Below, piece by piece: positions 45,101-59,700 of a stretch of DNA of 64,000 nucleotides. The notes under the pieces are model-generated. The model had not been told where the DNA came from and searched no databases. It saw nothing but the letters and a program-made list of their open reading frames with translations. Origin of the DNA: Diplolepis rosae (taxonomy: Eukaryota; Arthropoda; Insecta; Hymenoptera; Diplolepididae); assembly GCA_030998225.1 (NCBI GenBank), contig JAPYXD010000466.1, forward strand, positions 1,901,001 through 1,965,000, in the 5' to 3' direction. Positions within the stretch are counted from its first letter, which is position 1, and every line of letters starts with the position of its first letter. The position numbers were made by a program, and so were the translations under genes.

Positions 45101-48100
45101 AGTTCTACAGTATCCACTATTAAAATTTTAGGCACTAAAGTTAGTTTGAATGTCAAAAGTTTTTATTTACTTTTTGGGCATTTATGGATGAATACGACAT
45201 TCATCCCCGCCAGGTATGGGGAGGAAAATTGCATCCTGATTAATTAGCACTAAATTATACAATATGCGGTCCAAAAATTGTGGGTATCTTGCATAGATTG
45301 ATTTTCTAAATGTTTTATTTACACTTTTGGGCATTTGGTGTCGAAAACCAGAAAAGTCCCCACCAGATAAAGGGATGAAATTTTTTACCCGAGTATCTGG
45401 CATTAAGTTCTACAGTATCCACTATTAAAATTTTAGGCACTAAAGTTAGTTTGAATGTCAAAAGTTTTTATTTACTTTTTGGGAATTTATGGATGAATAC
45501 GACAAACATCCCCGCTAGGTATGGGGAGAAAAATTGTTTCCTGATTAATAAGCACTTAATTCTACAATATTCGTTCCTAAAATTGTAGGTACCTTGCATA
45601 GTTTGATTTTCTAAATGTTTTAGTTACACTTTTGGGCATTTGGGATTGAAAACGAGAAACGTCCCCGCCAGATGAAGGGATGAACGTTTTTCCCCGATTA
45701 ACTGGCTTTATGTACTACTGTATTCACGTTTAAAATTTCAGGTGTCGTGCATAGTTTGATTTTCCAAATGTTTTAATCAAGTTTTTGAGGATTTGGTGTT
45801 GAAAACGAGAAACTTCCTTGCCAGAAAAAGCGATGAAAATTCTTCCCCGATTAACTGGGATTAAGTTCTACAGTATCCACTATTAAAATTTTAGGCAATA
45901 AACTTAGTTTCAATGTCAAAAGTTTTTATTCACTTTTTTGGGCATTTGGGGATACCAACGAAAAACATCCCCGCTAGGTATGGGAGGAAAATTGTTTCCT
46001 GATTAACTGGCACTAAATACTGCAATATTTGGTCATGAAATTTGACGTATCTTGCATAGTTTGATTTTCTAAATGTTTTAATTACACTTTTGGGCATTTG
46101 GGATTGAAAACGAGAAACGTCCCCGCCAGATGAAGGGATGATAGTTTTTTCCCGAGTAACTGGCTTTATGTGCTACGGTATCCACTATTAAAATTTTAGG
46201 CACTAAAGTTAGTTTGAATGTCAAAAGTTTTTATTTACTTTTTGGGCATTTATGGATGAATACGACAAACATCCCCGCTAGGTATGGGGAGAAAAATTGT
46301 TTCCTGATTAATTGGCACTAAATTATACAATATGCGGTCCTAAAATTGTAGGTATCTTTCATAGTTTGATTTTCTAAATGTTTTATTTACACTTTTAGGC
46401 ATTTGGTGTTGAAAACCAGAAAAGTCCCCACCAGATAAAGGGAAGCAAGTTTTTCCCCGATTAACTGGCTTTATGTGCTACGGTATCCTCTATTAAAATT
46501 TTAGGCACTAAACTTAGTTTGAATGTCAAAAGTTTTTATTCACTTTTTTGGGCATTTGGGGATGAAAACGAAAAACATCCCCGCTAGGTATGGGGAGAAA
46601 AATTGTTTCCTGATTAATTGGCGATAAATGCTATAATATCCGGTCCTATAATATTTGGTATCTTGCATAGTTTGATTTTCTAAATGTTTTATTTACACTT
46701 TTGGGCATTTGGTGTCGAAAACCAGAAAAGTCCCCACCAGATAAAGGGATGAAAGTTTTTCCCTAATCAACTGGCTTTATGTGCTACGGTATCCACTATT
46801 TAAATTTTAGGCAATAAACTTAGTTTGAATGTCACAAGTTTTTATTCACTTTTTTGGGCATTTGGGGATGAAAACGAAAAACATCCCCGCTAGGTATGGG
46901 GAGAAAAATTGTTTCCTGATTAATTGGCAATAAATCCTGCAATATTTGGTCCTGAAATTTGAGGTATCTTGCATAGTTTGATTTTCTAAATGTTTTATTT
47001 ACACTTTTGGGCATTTGGTGTCGAAAACCAGAAAAGTCCCCACCAGATAAAGGGATGAAAGTTTTTCCCCAATTAACTGGCTTTATGTGCTACACCTATC
47101 CACTATTAAAATTTTAGGCACTAAAGTTAGTTTGAATGTCAAATGTTTTTATTTACTTTTTGGGAATTTATGGATGAATACGACAAACATCCCCGCTAGG
47201 TATGGGGAGAAAAATTGTTTCCTGATTAATTGGCACTAAATGCTATAACATCCGGTCCTAAAATTTTTGGTATCTTGCATAGTTTGATTTTCTAAATGTT
47301 TTATTTACACTTTTGGGCATTTGGTGTCGAAAACCAGAAAAGTCCCCACCAGATAAAGGGATGAAAGTTTTTCCCCAATTAACTGGCTTTATGTGCTACG
47401 GTATCCACTATTAAAATTTTAGGCACTAAACTTAGTTTGAATGTCAAAAGTTTTTATTCACTTTTTTGGGCATTTGGGGATGAAAACGAAAAACATCCCC
47501 GCTAGGTATGGGGAGAAAAATTGTTTCCTTATTAATTGGCACTAAATGCTATAACATCCGGTCCTAAAATATTTGGTATCTAGGATCGTTTCATTTTCCA
47601 AATGTTTTATTCATGTTTTTGGGCATTTGGGATTGAAAACGAGAAACGTAACAGCCAGATGAAGGGATGATAGTTTTCTTCGATTAACTGGCTTTATGTG
47701 CTACGGTATCCACTATTAAAATTTTAGGCAATAAACATAGTTTGAATGTCAAAAGTTTTTATTCACTTTTTTGGGCATTTTGGGATGAAAACGAAAAACA
47801 TCCCCGCTAGGTATGGGGAGAAAAATTGTTTCCTGATTAATCGGCAATAAATCCTGCAATATTTGGTCCTGAAATTTGAGGTATCTTGCATAGTTTGATT
47901 TTCTAAATGTTTTATTTACACTTTTGGGCATTTGGTGTCGAAAACCAGAAAAGTCCCCACCAGATAAAGGGATGAAAGTTTTTCCCCAATTAACTGGCTT
48001 TATGTGCTACGGTATCCACTATTTAAATTTTAGGCAATAAACATAGTTTGAATATAAAAAGTTTTTATTCACTTTTTTGGGCATTTGGGAATGAAAACGA

Positions 48101-51100
48101 AAAACATCCCCGCTAGGTATGGGGAGGAAAATTGTTTCCTGATTAATTGGCAATAAATGCTATAACATCCGGTCCTAAAATATTTGGTATCTAGGATCGT
48201 TTCATTTTCCAAATGTTTTATTCATGTTTTTGTGCATTTGGGATAGAAAACGAGAAATGTAACGGCCAGATGAAGGGACGATAGTTTTCTCCGATTAACT
48301 GGCTTTATGTGCTACGGTAGCCACTATTAATATTTTAGGCTGTATTGTTTTTTTGACTGTCAAAATTTTTTATTCACTTTTTTGGGCATTTGGGGATGAA
48401 AACGAAAAACATCCCCGCTAGGTATAGGGAGAAAAATTGTTTCCTGATTAATTAGCACTAAACTATACAATATGCGGTCCTAAAATTGTAGGCATCTTGC
48501 ATAGTTTGATTTTCTAAATGTTTTATTTACACTTTTAGGAATTTGATGTTGAAAACCAGAAAAGTCCCCACCAGATAAAGGGATGAAAGTTTTTCCCCAA
48601 TTAACTGCCTTTTTGTGCTACAGGTATCCACTATTAAAATTTTAGGCACTTAACTCAGTTTGAATGTCAAAATTTTTTATTCACGTTTTTGGGCATTTGT
48701 GGATGAAAACGTAAAACATCCCCGCTAGGTATAGGGAGGAAAATTGTTTCCTGATTAATTAGCACTAAACTATACAATATGCGGTCCTAAAATTGTAGGC
48801 ATCTTGCATAGTTTGATTTTCTAAATGTTTTATTTACACTTTTGGGTATTTGGTGTCGAAAACCAGAAAAGTCCCCACCAGATAAAGGGATGAAAGTTTT
48901 TCCCCAATTAACTGCCTTTTTGTGCTACAGGTATCCACTATTAAAATTTTAGGCACTTAACTCAGTTTGAATGTCAAAAGTTTTTATTCACTTTTTTGGG
49001 CATTTGGGGATGAAAACGAAAAACATCCCAGCTAGATATGGGGAGGAAAATTGTTTCCTGATTAATTGGTACTAAATGCTATAATATCCGGTCCTAAAAT
49101 TTTTGGTATCTTGCATAATTTTATTTTCTAAATGTTTTATTTACACTTTTGGGTATTTGGTGTCGAAAAACCAGAAAAGTCCCCACCAGATAAAGGGATG
49201 AAAGTTTTTCCCCAATTAACTGCCTTTTTGTGCTACGGTATCCACTATTAAAATTTTAGGCACTAAACTTAGTTTGAATGTCAAAAGTTTTTATTCACTT
49301 TTTTGGGCATTTGGGGATGAAAACGAAAAACATCCCCGCTAGGTATGGGGAGAAAAATTGTTTCCTTATTAATTGGCACTAAATGCTATAACATCCGGTC
49401 CTAAAATATTTGGTATCTAGGATCGTTTCATTTTCCAAATGTTTTATTCATGTTTTTGGGCATTTGGGATTGAAAACGAGAAACGTAACAGCCAGATGAA
49501 GGGATGATAGTTTTCTTCGATTAACTGGCTTTATGTGCTACGGTATCCACTATTAAAATTTTAGGCACTAAACTTAGTTTGAATGTCAAAAGTTTTTATT
49601 CACTTTTTTGGGCATTTGGGGATGAAAACGAAAAACATCCCCGCTAGGTATGGGGAGGAAAATTGTTTCCTGATTAACTGGCAATAAATCCTGCAATATT
49701 TGGTCCTGAAATTTGAGGTATCTTGCATAGTTTGATTTTCTAAATGTTTTATTTACACTTTTGGGCATTTGGTGTCGAAAACCAGAAAAGTCCCCACCAG
49801 ATAAAGGGATGAAAGTTTTTCCCCAATTAACTGGCTTTATGTGCTACGGTATCCACGATTTAAATTTTAGACAATAAACATAGTTTGAATATAAAAAGTT
49901 TTTATTCACTTTTTTGGGCATTTGGGGATGAAAACGAAAAACATCCCCGCTAGGTATGGGGAGAAAAATTGTTTCCTTATTAATTGGCACTAAATGCTAT
50001 AACATCCGGTCCTAAAATATTTGGTATCTAGGATCGTTTCATTTTCCAAATGTTTTATTCATGTTTTTGGGCATTTGGGATTGAAAACGAGAAACGTCAC
50101 CGCCAGATGAAGGGATGATAGTTTTCCCCAATTAACTGGCTTTATGTGCTACGGTATCCACTATTTAAATTTTAGGCAATAAACATAGTTTGAATATAAA
50201 AAGTTTTTATTCACTTTTTTTGGGCATTTTGGGATGAAAACGAAAAACATCCCCGCTAGGTATGGGTAGAAAAATTGTTTCCTGATTAATTGGCAATAAA
50301 TCCTGCAATATTTGGTCCTGAAATTTGAGGTATCTTGCATAGTTTGATTTTCTAAATGTTTTATTTACACTTTTGGGCATTTGGTGTCGAAAACCAGAAA
50401 AGTCCCCACCAGATAAAGGGATGAAAGTTTTTCCCCAATTAACTGGCTTTATGTGCTACGGTATCCACTATTAAAATTTTAGGCACTAAACTTAGTTTGA
50501 ATGTCAAAAGTTTTTATTCACTTTTTTGGGCATTTGGGGATGAAAACGAAAAACATCCCCGCTAGGTATGGGGAGGAAAATTGTTTCCTGATTAACTGGC
50601 AATAAATCCTGCAATATTTGGTCCTGAAATTTGAGGTATCTTGCATAGTTTGATTTTCTAAATGTTTTATTTACACTTTTGGGCATTTGGTGTCGAAAAC
50701 CAGAAAAGTCCCCACCAGATAAAGGGATGAAAGTTTTTCCCCAATTAACTGGCTTTATGTGCTACCGTATCCACTATTTAAATTTTAGGCAATAAACATA
50801 GTTTGAATGTAAAAAGTTTTTATTCACTTTTTTGGGCATTTGGGGATGAAAACGAAAAACATCCCCGCTAGTTATGGGGAGGAAAATTGTTTCCTTATTA
50901 ATTGGCACTAAATGCTATAACATCCGGTCCTAAAATATTTGGTATCTAGGATCGTTTCATTTTCCAAATGTTTTATTCATGTTTTTGGGCATTTGGGATT
51001 GAAAACGAGAAACGTCACCACCAGATGAAGGGATGATAGTTTTCCCCAATTAACTGGCTTTATGTGCTACGGTATCCACTATTAAAATTTTAGGCACTAA

Positions 51101-52334
51101 ACTTAGTTTGAATGTCAAAAGTTTTTATTCACTTTTTTGGGCATTTGGGGATGAAAACGAAAAACATCCCCGCTAGGTATGGGGAGAAAAATTGTTTCCT
51201 GATTAATTGGCAATAAACTATACAATATGCGGTCCTAAAATTGTAGGTATCTTGCATAGTTTGATTTTCAAAATGTTTTATTTACACTTTTAGGCATTTG
51301 GTGTTGAAAACCAGAAAAGTCCCCACCAGATAAAGGGAAGAAAGTTTTTCCCCGATTAACAGGCTTTATGTGCTACGGTATCCTCTATTAAAATTTTAGG
51401 CACTAAACTTAGTTTGAATGTCAAAAGTTTTTATTCACTTTTTTGGGCATTTGGGGATGAAAACGAAAAACATCCCAGCTAGATATGGGGAGGAAAATTG
51501 TTTCCTGATTAATTGGTACTAAATGCTATAATATCCGGTCCTAAAATTTTTGGTATCTTGCATAGTTTGATTTTCTAAATGTTTTATTTACACTTTTGGT
51601 CCTATGGTGTCGAAAACCAGAAAAGTCCCCACCAGATAAAGGGATGATAGTTTTTCCCCAATTAACTGGCTTTATGTGCTACGGTATCCACTATTAAAAT
51701 TTTAGGCACTAAACTTAGTTTGAATGTCAAAAGTTTTTCTTCACTTGTGTGGGCAGTTGGGAATGAAAACGAAAAACATCCCCGCTAGGTGTGGGGAGGA
51801 AAATTGTTTCCTGATTAACTGGCAATAAATCCTGCAATATTTGGTCCTGAAATTTGAGGTATCTTGCATAGTTTGATTTTCTAAATGTTTTATTTACATT
51901 TTTGGGCATTTGGTGTCGAAGACCTGAAATGTCCCCACCAGATAAAGGGATGAAAGTTTTTCCCCAATTAACTGGCTTTATGTGCTACGGTATCCACTAT
52001 TTAAATTTTAGGCAATAAACATAGTTTGAATATAAAAATTTTTATTCACTTTTGGGCATTTGGGGATGAAAACGAAAAACATCCCAGCTAGGTATGGGGA
52101 GGAAAATTGTTTCCTGATTAATTGGTACTAAATGCTATAAAATCCGGTCCTAAAATATTTGGTATCTAGGATCGTTTCATTTTCCAAATGTTTTATTCAT
52201 GTTTATGGGCATTTGGGATTGAAAACGAGAAACGTAACCGCCAGATGAAGGGATGATAGTTTTCTTCGATTAACTGGCTTTATGTGCTACGGTATCCACT
52301 ATTAAAATTTTAGGCACTAAACTTAGTTTGAATG

Positions 52335-55300
52335 TCAAAAGTTTTTATTCACATATTTGGGCATTTGGGGATGAAAACGAAAAACATCCCCGCTAGGTAT
52401 GGGGAGAAAAATTGTTTCCTGATTAATTGGCAATAAATCCTGCAATATTTGGTCCTGAAATTTGAGGTATCTTGCATAGTTTGATTTTCTAAATGTTTTA
52501 TTTACACTTTTGGGCATTTGGTGTCGAAAACCAGAAAAGTCCCCACCAGATAAAGGGATGAAAGTTTTTCCCTAATCAACTGGCTTTATGTGCTACGGTA
52601 TCCACTATTAAAATTTTAGGCACTAAACTTAGTTTGAATGTCAAAAGTTTTTATTCACTTTTTTGGGCATTTGGGGATGAAAACGAAAAACATCCCCGCT
52701 AGGTATGGGGAGAAAAATTGTTTCCTGATTAATTGGCACTAAATGCTATAACATCCGGTCCTATAATTTTTGGTTTGTTGCATAGTTTGATTTTCTAAAT
52801 GTTTTATTTACACTTTTGGGCATTTGGTGTCGAAAACCAGAAAAGTCCCCACCAGATAAAGGGATGAAAGTTTTTCCCTAATCAACTGGCTTTATGTGCT
52901 ACGGTATCCACTATTTAAATTTTAGGCAATAAACTTAGTTTGAATGTCACAAGTTTTTATTCACTTTTTTGGGCATTTGGGGATGAAAACGAAAAACATC
53001 CCCGCTAGGTATGGGGAGAAAAATTGTTTCCTGATTAATTGGCAATAAATCCTGCAATATTTGGTCCTGAAATTTGAGGTATCTTGCATAGTTTGATTTT
53101 CTAAATGTTTTATTTACACTTTTGGGCATTTGGTGTCGAAAACCAGAAAAGTCCCCACCAGATAAAGGGATGAAAGTTTTTCCCCAATTAACTGGCTTTA
53201 TGTGCTACGGTATCCACTATTAAAATTTTAGGCACTAAACTTAGTTTGAATGTCAAAAGTTTTTATTCACTTTTTTGGGCATTTGGGGATGAAAACGAAA
53301 AACATCCCCGCTAGGTATGGGGAGAAAAATTGTTTCCTGATTAATTGGCAATAAATCCTGCAATATTTGGTCCTGAAATTTGAGGTATCTTGCATAGTTT
53401 GATTTTCTAAATGTTTTATTTACACTTTTGGGCATTTGGTGTCGAAAACCAGAAAAGTCCCCACCAGATAAAGGGATGAAAGTTTTTCCCCAATTAACTG
53501 GCTTTATGTGCTACACCTATCCACTATTTAAATTTTAGGCAATAAACATAGTTTGAATGTAAAAAGTTTTTATTTACTTTTTTGGGCATTTGGGGATGAA
53601 AACGAAAAACAGCCCCGCCAGGTATGTGGAGAAAAATTGTTTCCTTATTAATTGGCACTAAATGCTATAACATCCGGTCCTAAAATATTTGGTATCTAGG
53701 ATCGTTTCATTTTCCAAATGTTTTATTCATGTTTTTGGGCATTTGGGATTGAAAACGAGAAACGTCACCGCCAGATGAAGGGATGATAGTTTTCTCCGAT
53801 TAACTGGCTTTATGTGCTACGGTATCCACTATTAAAATTTTAGGCACTAAACTTAGTTTGAATGTCAAAAGTTTTTATTCACTTTTTTGGGCATTTGGGG
53901 ATGAAAACGAAAAACATCCCCGCTAGGTATGGGGAGAAAAATTGTTTCCTGATTAATTGGCACTAAACTATACAATATACGGTCCTAAAATTGTAGGTAT
54001 CTTGCATAGTTTGATTTTCAAAATGTTTTATTTACACTTTTAGGCATTTGGTGTTGAAAACCAGAAAAGTCCCCACCAGATAAAGGGATGAAAGTTTTTC
54101 CCCAATTAACTGGCTTTATGTGCTACGGTATCCACTATTAAAATTTTAGGCACTAAACTTAGTTTGAATGTCAAAAGTTTTTATTCACTTTTTTGGGCAT
54201 TTGGGGATGAAAACGAAAAACATCCCCGCTAGGTATGGGGAGAAAAATTGTTTCCTTATTAATTGGCACTAAATGCTATAACATCCGGTCCTAAAATATT
54301 TGGTATCTAGGATCGTTTCATTTTCCAAATGTTTTATTCATGTTTATGGGCATTTGGGATTGAAAACGAGAAACGTAACCGCCAGATGAAGGGATGATAG
54401 TTTTCTTCGATTAACTGGCTTTATGTGCTACGGTATCCACTATTAAAATTTTAGGCACTAAACTTAGTTTGAATGTCAAAAGTTTTTATTCACTTTTTTG
54501 GGCATTTGGGGATGAAAACGAAAAACATCCCCGCTAGGTATGGGGAGAAAAATTGTTTCCTGATTAATTGGCAATAAATCCTGCAATATTTGGTCCTGAA
54601 ATTTGAGGTATCTTGCATAGTTTGATTTTCTAAATGTTTTATTTACACTTTTGGGCATTTGGTGTCGAAAACCAGAAAAGTCCCCACCAGATAAAGGGAT
54701 GAAAGTTTTTCCCCAATTAACTGGCTTTATGTGCTACGGTATCCACTATTAAAATTTTAGGCACTAAACTTAGTTTGAATGTCAAAAGTTTTTATTCACT
54801 TTTTTGGGCATTTGGGGATGAAAGCGAAAAACATCCCCGCTAGGTATGGGGAGAAAAATTGTTTCCTGATTAATTGGCACTAAATGCTATAACATCCGGT
54901 CCTAAAATTTTTGGTATCTTGCATAGTTTGATTTTCTAAATGTTTTATTTACACTTTTGGGCATTTGGTGTCGAAAACCAGAAAAGTCCCCACCAGATAA
55001 AGGGATGAAAGTTTTTCCCCAATCAACTGGCTTTATGTGCTAAGGTATCCACTATTTAAATTTTAGGCACTTAACTTAGTTTGAATGTCAAAAGTTTTTA
55101 TTCACTTTTTTGGGCATTTGGGGATGAAAACGAAAAACATCCCCGCTAGGTATGGGGAGAAAAATTGTTTCCTGATTAATTGGCAATAAATCCTGCAATA
55201 TTTGGTCCTGAAATTTGAGGTATCTTGCATAGTTTGATTTTCTAAATGTTTTATTTACACTTTTGGGCATTTGGTGTCGAAAACCAGAAAAGTCCCCACC

Positions 55301-56799
55301 AGATAAAGGGATGAAAGTTTTTCCCCAATTAACTGGCTTTATGTGCTACGGTATCCACTATTAAAATTTTAGGCACTAAACTTAGTTTGAATGTCAAAAG
55401 TTTTTATTCACTTTTTTGGGCATTTGGGGATGAAAACGAAAAACATCCCCGCTAGGTATGGGGAGAAAAATTGTTTCCTGATTAATTGGCAATAAATCCT
55501 GCAATATTTGGTCCTGAAATTTGAGGTATCTTGCATAGTTTGATTTTCTAAATGTTTTATTTACACTTTTGGGCATTTGGTGTCGAAAACCAGAAAAGTC
55601 CCCACCAGATAAAGGGATGAAAGTTTTTCCCCAATTAACTGGCTTTATGTGCTACCGTATCCACTATTTAAATTTTAGGCAATAAACATAGTTTGAATGT
55701 AAAAAGTTTTTATTCACTTTTTTGGGCATTTGGGGATGAAAACGAAAAACATCCCCGCTAGGTATGTGGAGAAAAATTGTTTCCTTATTAATTGGCACTA
55801 AATGCTATAACATCCGGTCCTAAAATATTTGGTATCTAGGATCGTTTCATTTTCCAAATGTTTTATTCATGTTTTTGGGCATTTGGGATTGAAAACGAGA
55901 AACGTCACCGCCAGATGAAGGGATGATAGTTTTCCCCAATTAACTGGCTTTATGTGCTACGGTATCCACTATTAAAATTTTAGGCACTAAACTTAGTTTG
56001 AATGTCAAAAGTTTTTATTCACTTTTTTGGGCATTTGGGGATGAAAACGAAAAACATCCCCGCTAGGTATGGGGAGAAAAATTGTTTCCTGATTAATTGG
56101 CAATAAACTATACAATATGCGGTCCTAAAATTGTAGGTATCTTGCATAGTTTGATTTTCTAAATGTTTTATTTACACTTTTAGGCATTTGGTGTTGAAAA
56201 CCAGAAAAGTCCCCACCAGATAAAGGGATGCAAGTTTTTCCCCGATTAACTGGATTTATGTGCTACGGTATCCTCTATTAAAATTTTAGGCACTAAACTT
56301 AGTTTGAATGTCAAAAGTTTTTATTCACTTTTTTGGGCATTTGGGGATGAAAACGAAAAACATCCCAGCTAGATATGGGGAGGAAAATTGTTTCCTGATT
56401 AATTGGTACTAAATGCTATAATATCCGGTCCTAAAATTTTTGGTATCTTGCATAATTTTATTTTCTAAATGTTTTATTTACACTTTTGGTCATTTGGTGT
56501 AGAAAACCAGAAAAGTCCCCACCAGATAAAGGGATGAAAGTTTTTCCCCAATTAACTGGCTTTATGTGCTACGGTATCCACTATTAAAATTTTAGGCACT
56601 AAACTTAGTTTGAATGTCAAAAGTTTTTATTCACTTTTTTGAGCATTTGGGGATGAAAACGAAAAACATCCCCGCTAGGTATGGGGAGGAAAATTGTTTC
56701 CTGATTAACTGGCAATAAATCCTGCAATATTTGGTCCTGAAATTTGAGGTATCTTGCATAGTTTGATTTTCTAAATGTTTTATTTACACTTTTGGGCAT
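52335..56799 (-). repeat. Higher-order repeat zone, period 2141 bp (7 dimers)
   Basis: A diagnostic intact 60-codon frame, present only in one dimer variant, starts on the minus strand at 52517, 53129 and 53435, again at 54658, 55270 and 55576 (each +2141), and at 56799 (+2141). This shows a 7-dimer block copied as a unit. Confidence 0.8.
53285..53309 (+). other. Example of conserved dyad in A monomers
   Basis: GGGGATG and CATCCCC are separated by an 11-nt A-rich spacer. The same dyad is present in nearly every A monomer of the array but not in B monomers. Confidence 0.8.
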
Positions 56800-59700
56800 T
56801 TGGTGTCGAAAACCAGAAAAGTCCCCACCAGATAAAGGGATGAAAGTTTTTCCCCAATTAACTGGCTTTATGTGCTACGGTATCCACTATTTAAATTTTA
56901 GGCAATAAACATAGTTTGAATGTAAAAAGTTTTTATTCACTTTTTTGGGCATTTGGGGATGAAAACGAAAAACATCCCCGCTAGGTATGGGGAGAAAAAT
57001 TGTTTCCTTATTAATTGGCACTAAATGCTATAACATCCGGTCCTAAAATATTTGGTATCTAGGATCGTTTCATTTTCCAAATGTTTTATTCATGTTTTTG
57101 GGCATTTGGGATTGAAAACGAGAAACGTAACCGCCAGATGAAGGGATGATAGTTTTCCCCAATTAACTGGCTTTATGTGCTACGGTATCCACTATTTAAA
57201 TTTTAGGCACTAAACTTAGTTTGAATGTCAAAAGTTTTTATTCACTTTTTTTGGAATTTGGGGATGAAAACGAAAAACATCCCCGCTAGGTATGGGGAGG
57301 AAAATTGTTTCCTGATTAATTAGCGCTAAACTATACAATATGCGGTCCTAAAATTGTAGGTATCTTTCATAGTTTGATTTTCTAAATGTTTTATTTACAC
57401 TTTTAGGCATTTGGTGTTGAAAACCAGAAAAGTCCCCACCAGATAAAGGGAAGCAAGTTTTTCCCCGATTAACTGGCTTCATGTGCTACGGTATCCTCTA
57501 TTAAAATTTTAGGCACTAAACTAAGTTTGAATGTCAAAAGTTTTTATTTACTTTTTGGGCATTTATGGATGAATACGACAAACATCCCCGCTAGGTATGG
57601 GGAGAAAAATTGTTTCCTGATTAATTGGCACTAAATGCTATAACATCCGGTCCTAAAATTTTTGGTATCTTGCATAGTTTGATTTTCTAAATGTTTTATT
57701 TACACTTTTGGGCATTTGGTGTCGAAAACCAGAAAAGTCCCCACCAGATAAAGGGATGATAGTTTTCTTCGATTAACTGGCTTTATGTGCTACGGTATCC
57801 ACTTTTAAAATTTTAGGTACCAAACTTAGTTTGAATGTCAAAAGTTTTTATTCACTTTTTTGGGCATTTGGGGATGAAAACGAAAAACATCCCCGCTAGG
57901 TATGGGGAGAAAAATTGTTTCCTGATTAATTGGCAATAAATCCTGCAATATTTGGTCCTGAAATTTGAGGTATCTTGCATAGTTTGATTTTCTAAATGTT
58001 TTATTTACACTTTTGGGCATTTGGTGTCGAAAACCAGAAAAGTCCCCACCAGATAAAGGGATGAAAGTTTTTCCCCAATTAACTGGCTTTATGTGCTACG
58101 GTATCCACTATTAAAATTTTAGGCACTAAACTTAGTTTGAATGTCAAAAGTTTTTATTCACTTTTTTGGGCATTTGGGGATGAAAACGAAAAACATCCCC
58201 GCTAGGTATGGGGAGAAAAATTGTTTCCTGATTAATTGGCAATAAATCCTGCAATATTTGGTCCTGAAATTTGAGGTATCTTGCATAGTTTGATTTTCTA
58301 AATGTTTTATTTACACTTTTGGGCATTTGGTGTCGAAAACCAGAAAAGTCCCCACCAGATAAAGGGATGAAAGTTTTTCCCCAATTAACTGGCTTTATGT
58401 GCTACCGTATCCACTATTTAAATTTTAGGCAATAAACATAGTTTGAATATAAAAAGTTTTTATTCACTTTTTTGGGCATTTGGGGATGAAAACGAAAAAC
58501 ATCCCCGCTAGGTATGGGGAGAAAAATTGTTTCCTTATTAATTGGCACTAAATGCTATAACATCCGGTCCTAAAATATTTGGTATCTAGGATCGTTTCAT
58601 TTTCCAAATGTTTTATTCATGTTTTTGGGCATTTGGGATTGAAAACGAGAAACGTCACCACCAGATGAAGGGATGATAGTTTTTCCCCAATTAACTGGCT
58701 TTATGTGCTACGGTATCCACTATTAAAATTTTAGGCACTAAACTTAGTTTGAATGTCAAAAGTTTTTATTCACTTTTTTGGGCATTTGGGGATGAAAACG
58801 AAAAACATCCCCGCTAGGTATGGGGAGGAAAATTGTTTCCTGATTAATTGGCACTAAACTATACAATATGCGGTCCTAAAATTGTAGGTATCTTGCATAG
58901 TTTGATTTTCTAAATGTTTTATTTACACTTTTAGGCATTTGATGTTGAAAACCAGAAAAGTCCCCACCAGATAACGGGAAGCAAGTTTTTCCCCGATTAA
59001 CTGGCTTCATGTGCTACAGTATCCACTATTAAGATTTTAGGCACTAAAGTTAGTTTGAATGTCAAATGTTTTTATTTACTTTTTGGGAATTTATGGATGA
59101 ATACGACAAACATCCCCGCTAGGTATGGGGAGAAAAATTGTTTCCTGATTAATTGGCACTAAATGCTATAACATCCGGTCCTAAAATTTTTGGTATCTTG
59201 CATAGTTTGATTTTCTAAATGTTTTATTTACACTTTTGGGCATTTGGTGTCGAAAACCAGAAAAGTCCCCACCAGATAAAGGGATGAAAGTTTTTCCCCA
59301 ATTAACTGGCTTTATGTGCTACGGTATCCACTATTTAAATTTTAGGCAATAAACATAGTTTGAATATAAAAAGTTTTTATTCACTTTTTTGGGCATTTGG
59401 GAATGAAAACGAAAAACATCCCCGCTAGGTATGGGGAGGAAAATTGTTTCCTGATCAATTAGCATTAATTATACAATATATGGTCCTAAAATTGTAGGTA
59501 CCTTGCATAGTTTGATTTTCTAAATGTTTTATTTACACTTTTGGGCATTTGGTGTCGAAAACCAGAAAAGTCCCCACCAGATAAAGGGATGAAAGTTTTT
59601 CCCCAATTAACTGGCTTTATGTGCTACGGTATCCACTATTAAAATTTTAGGCACTAAACTTAGTTTGAATGTCAAAAGTTTTTATTCACTTTTTTGGGCA

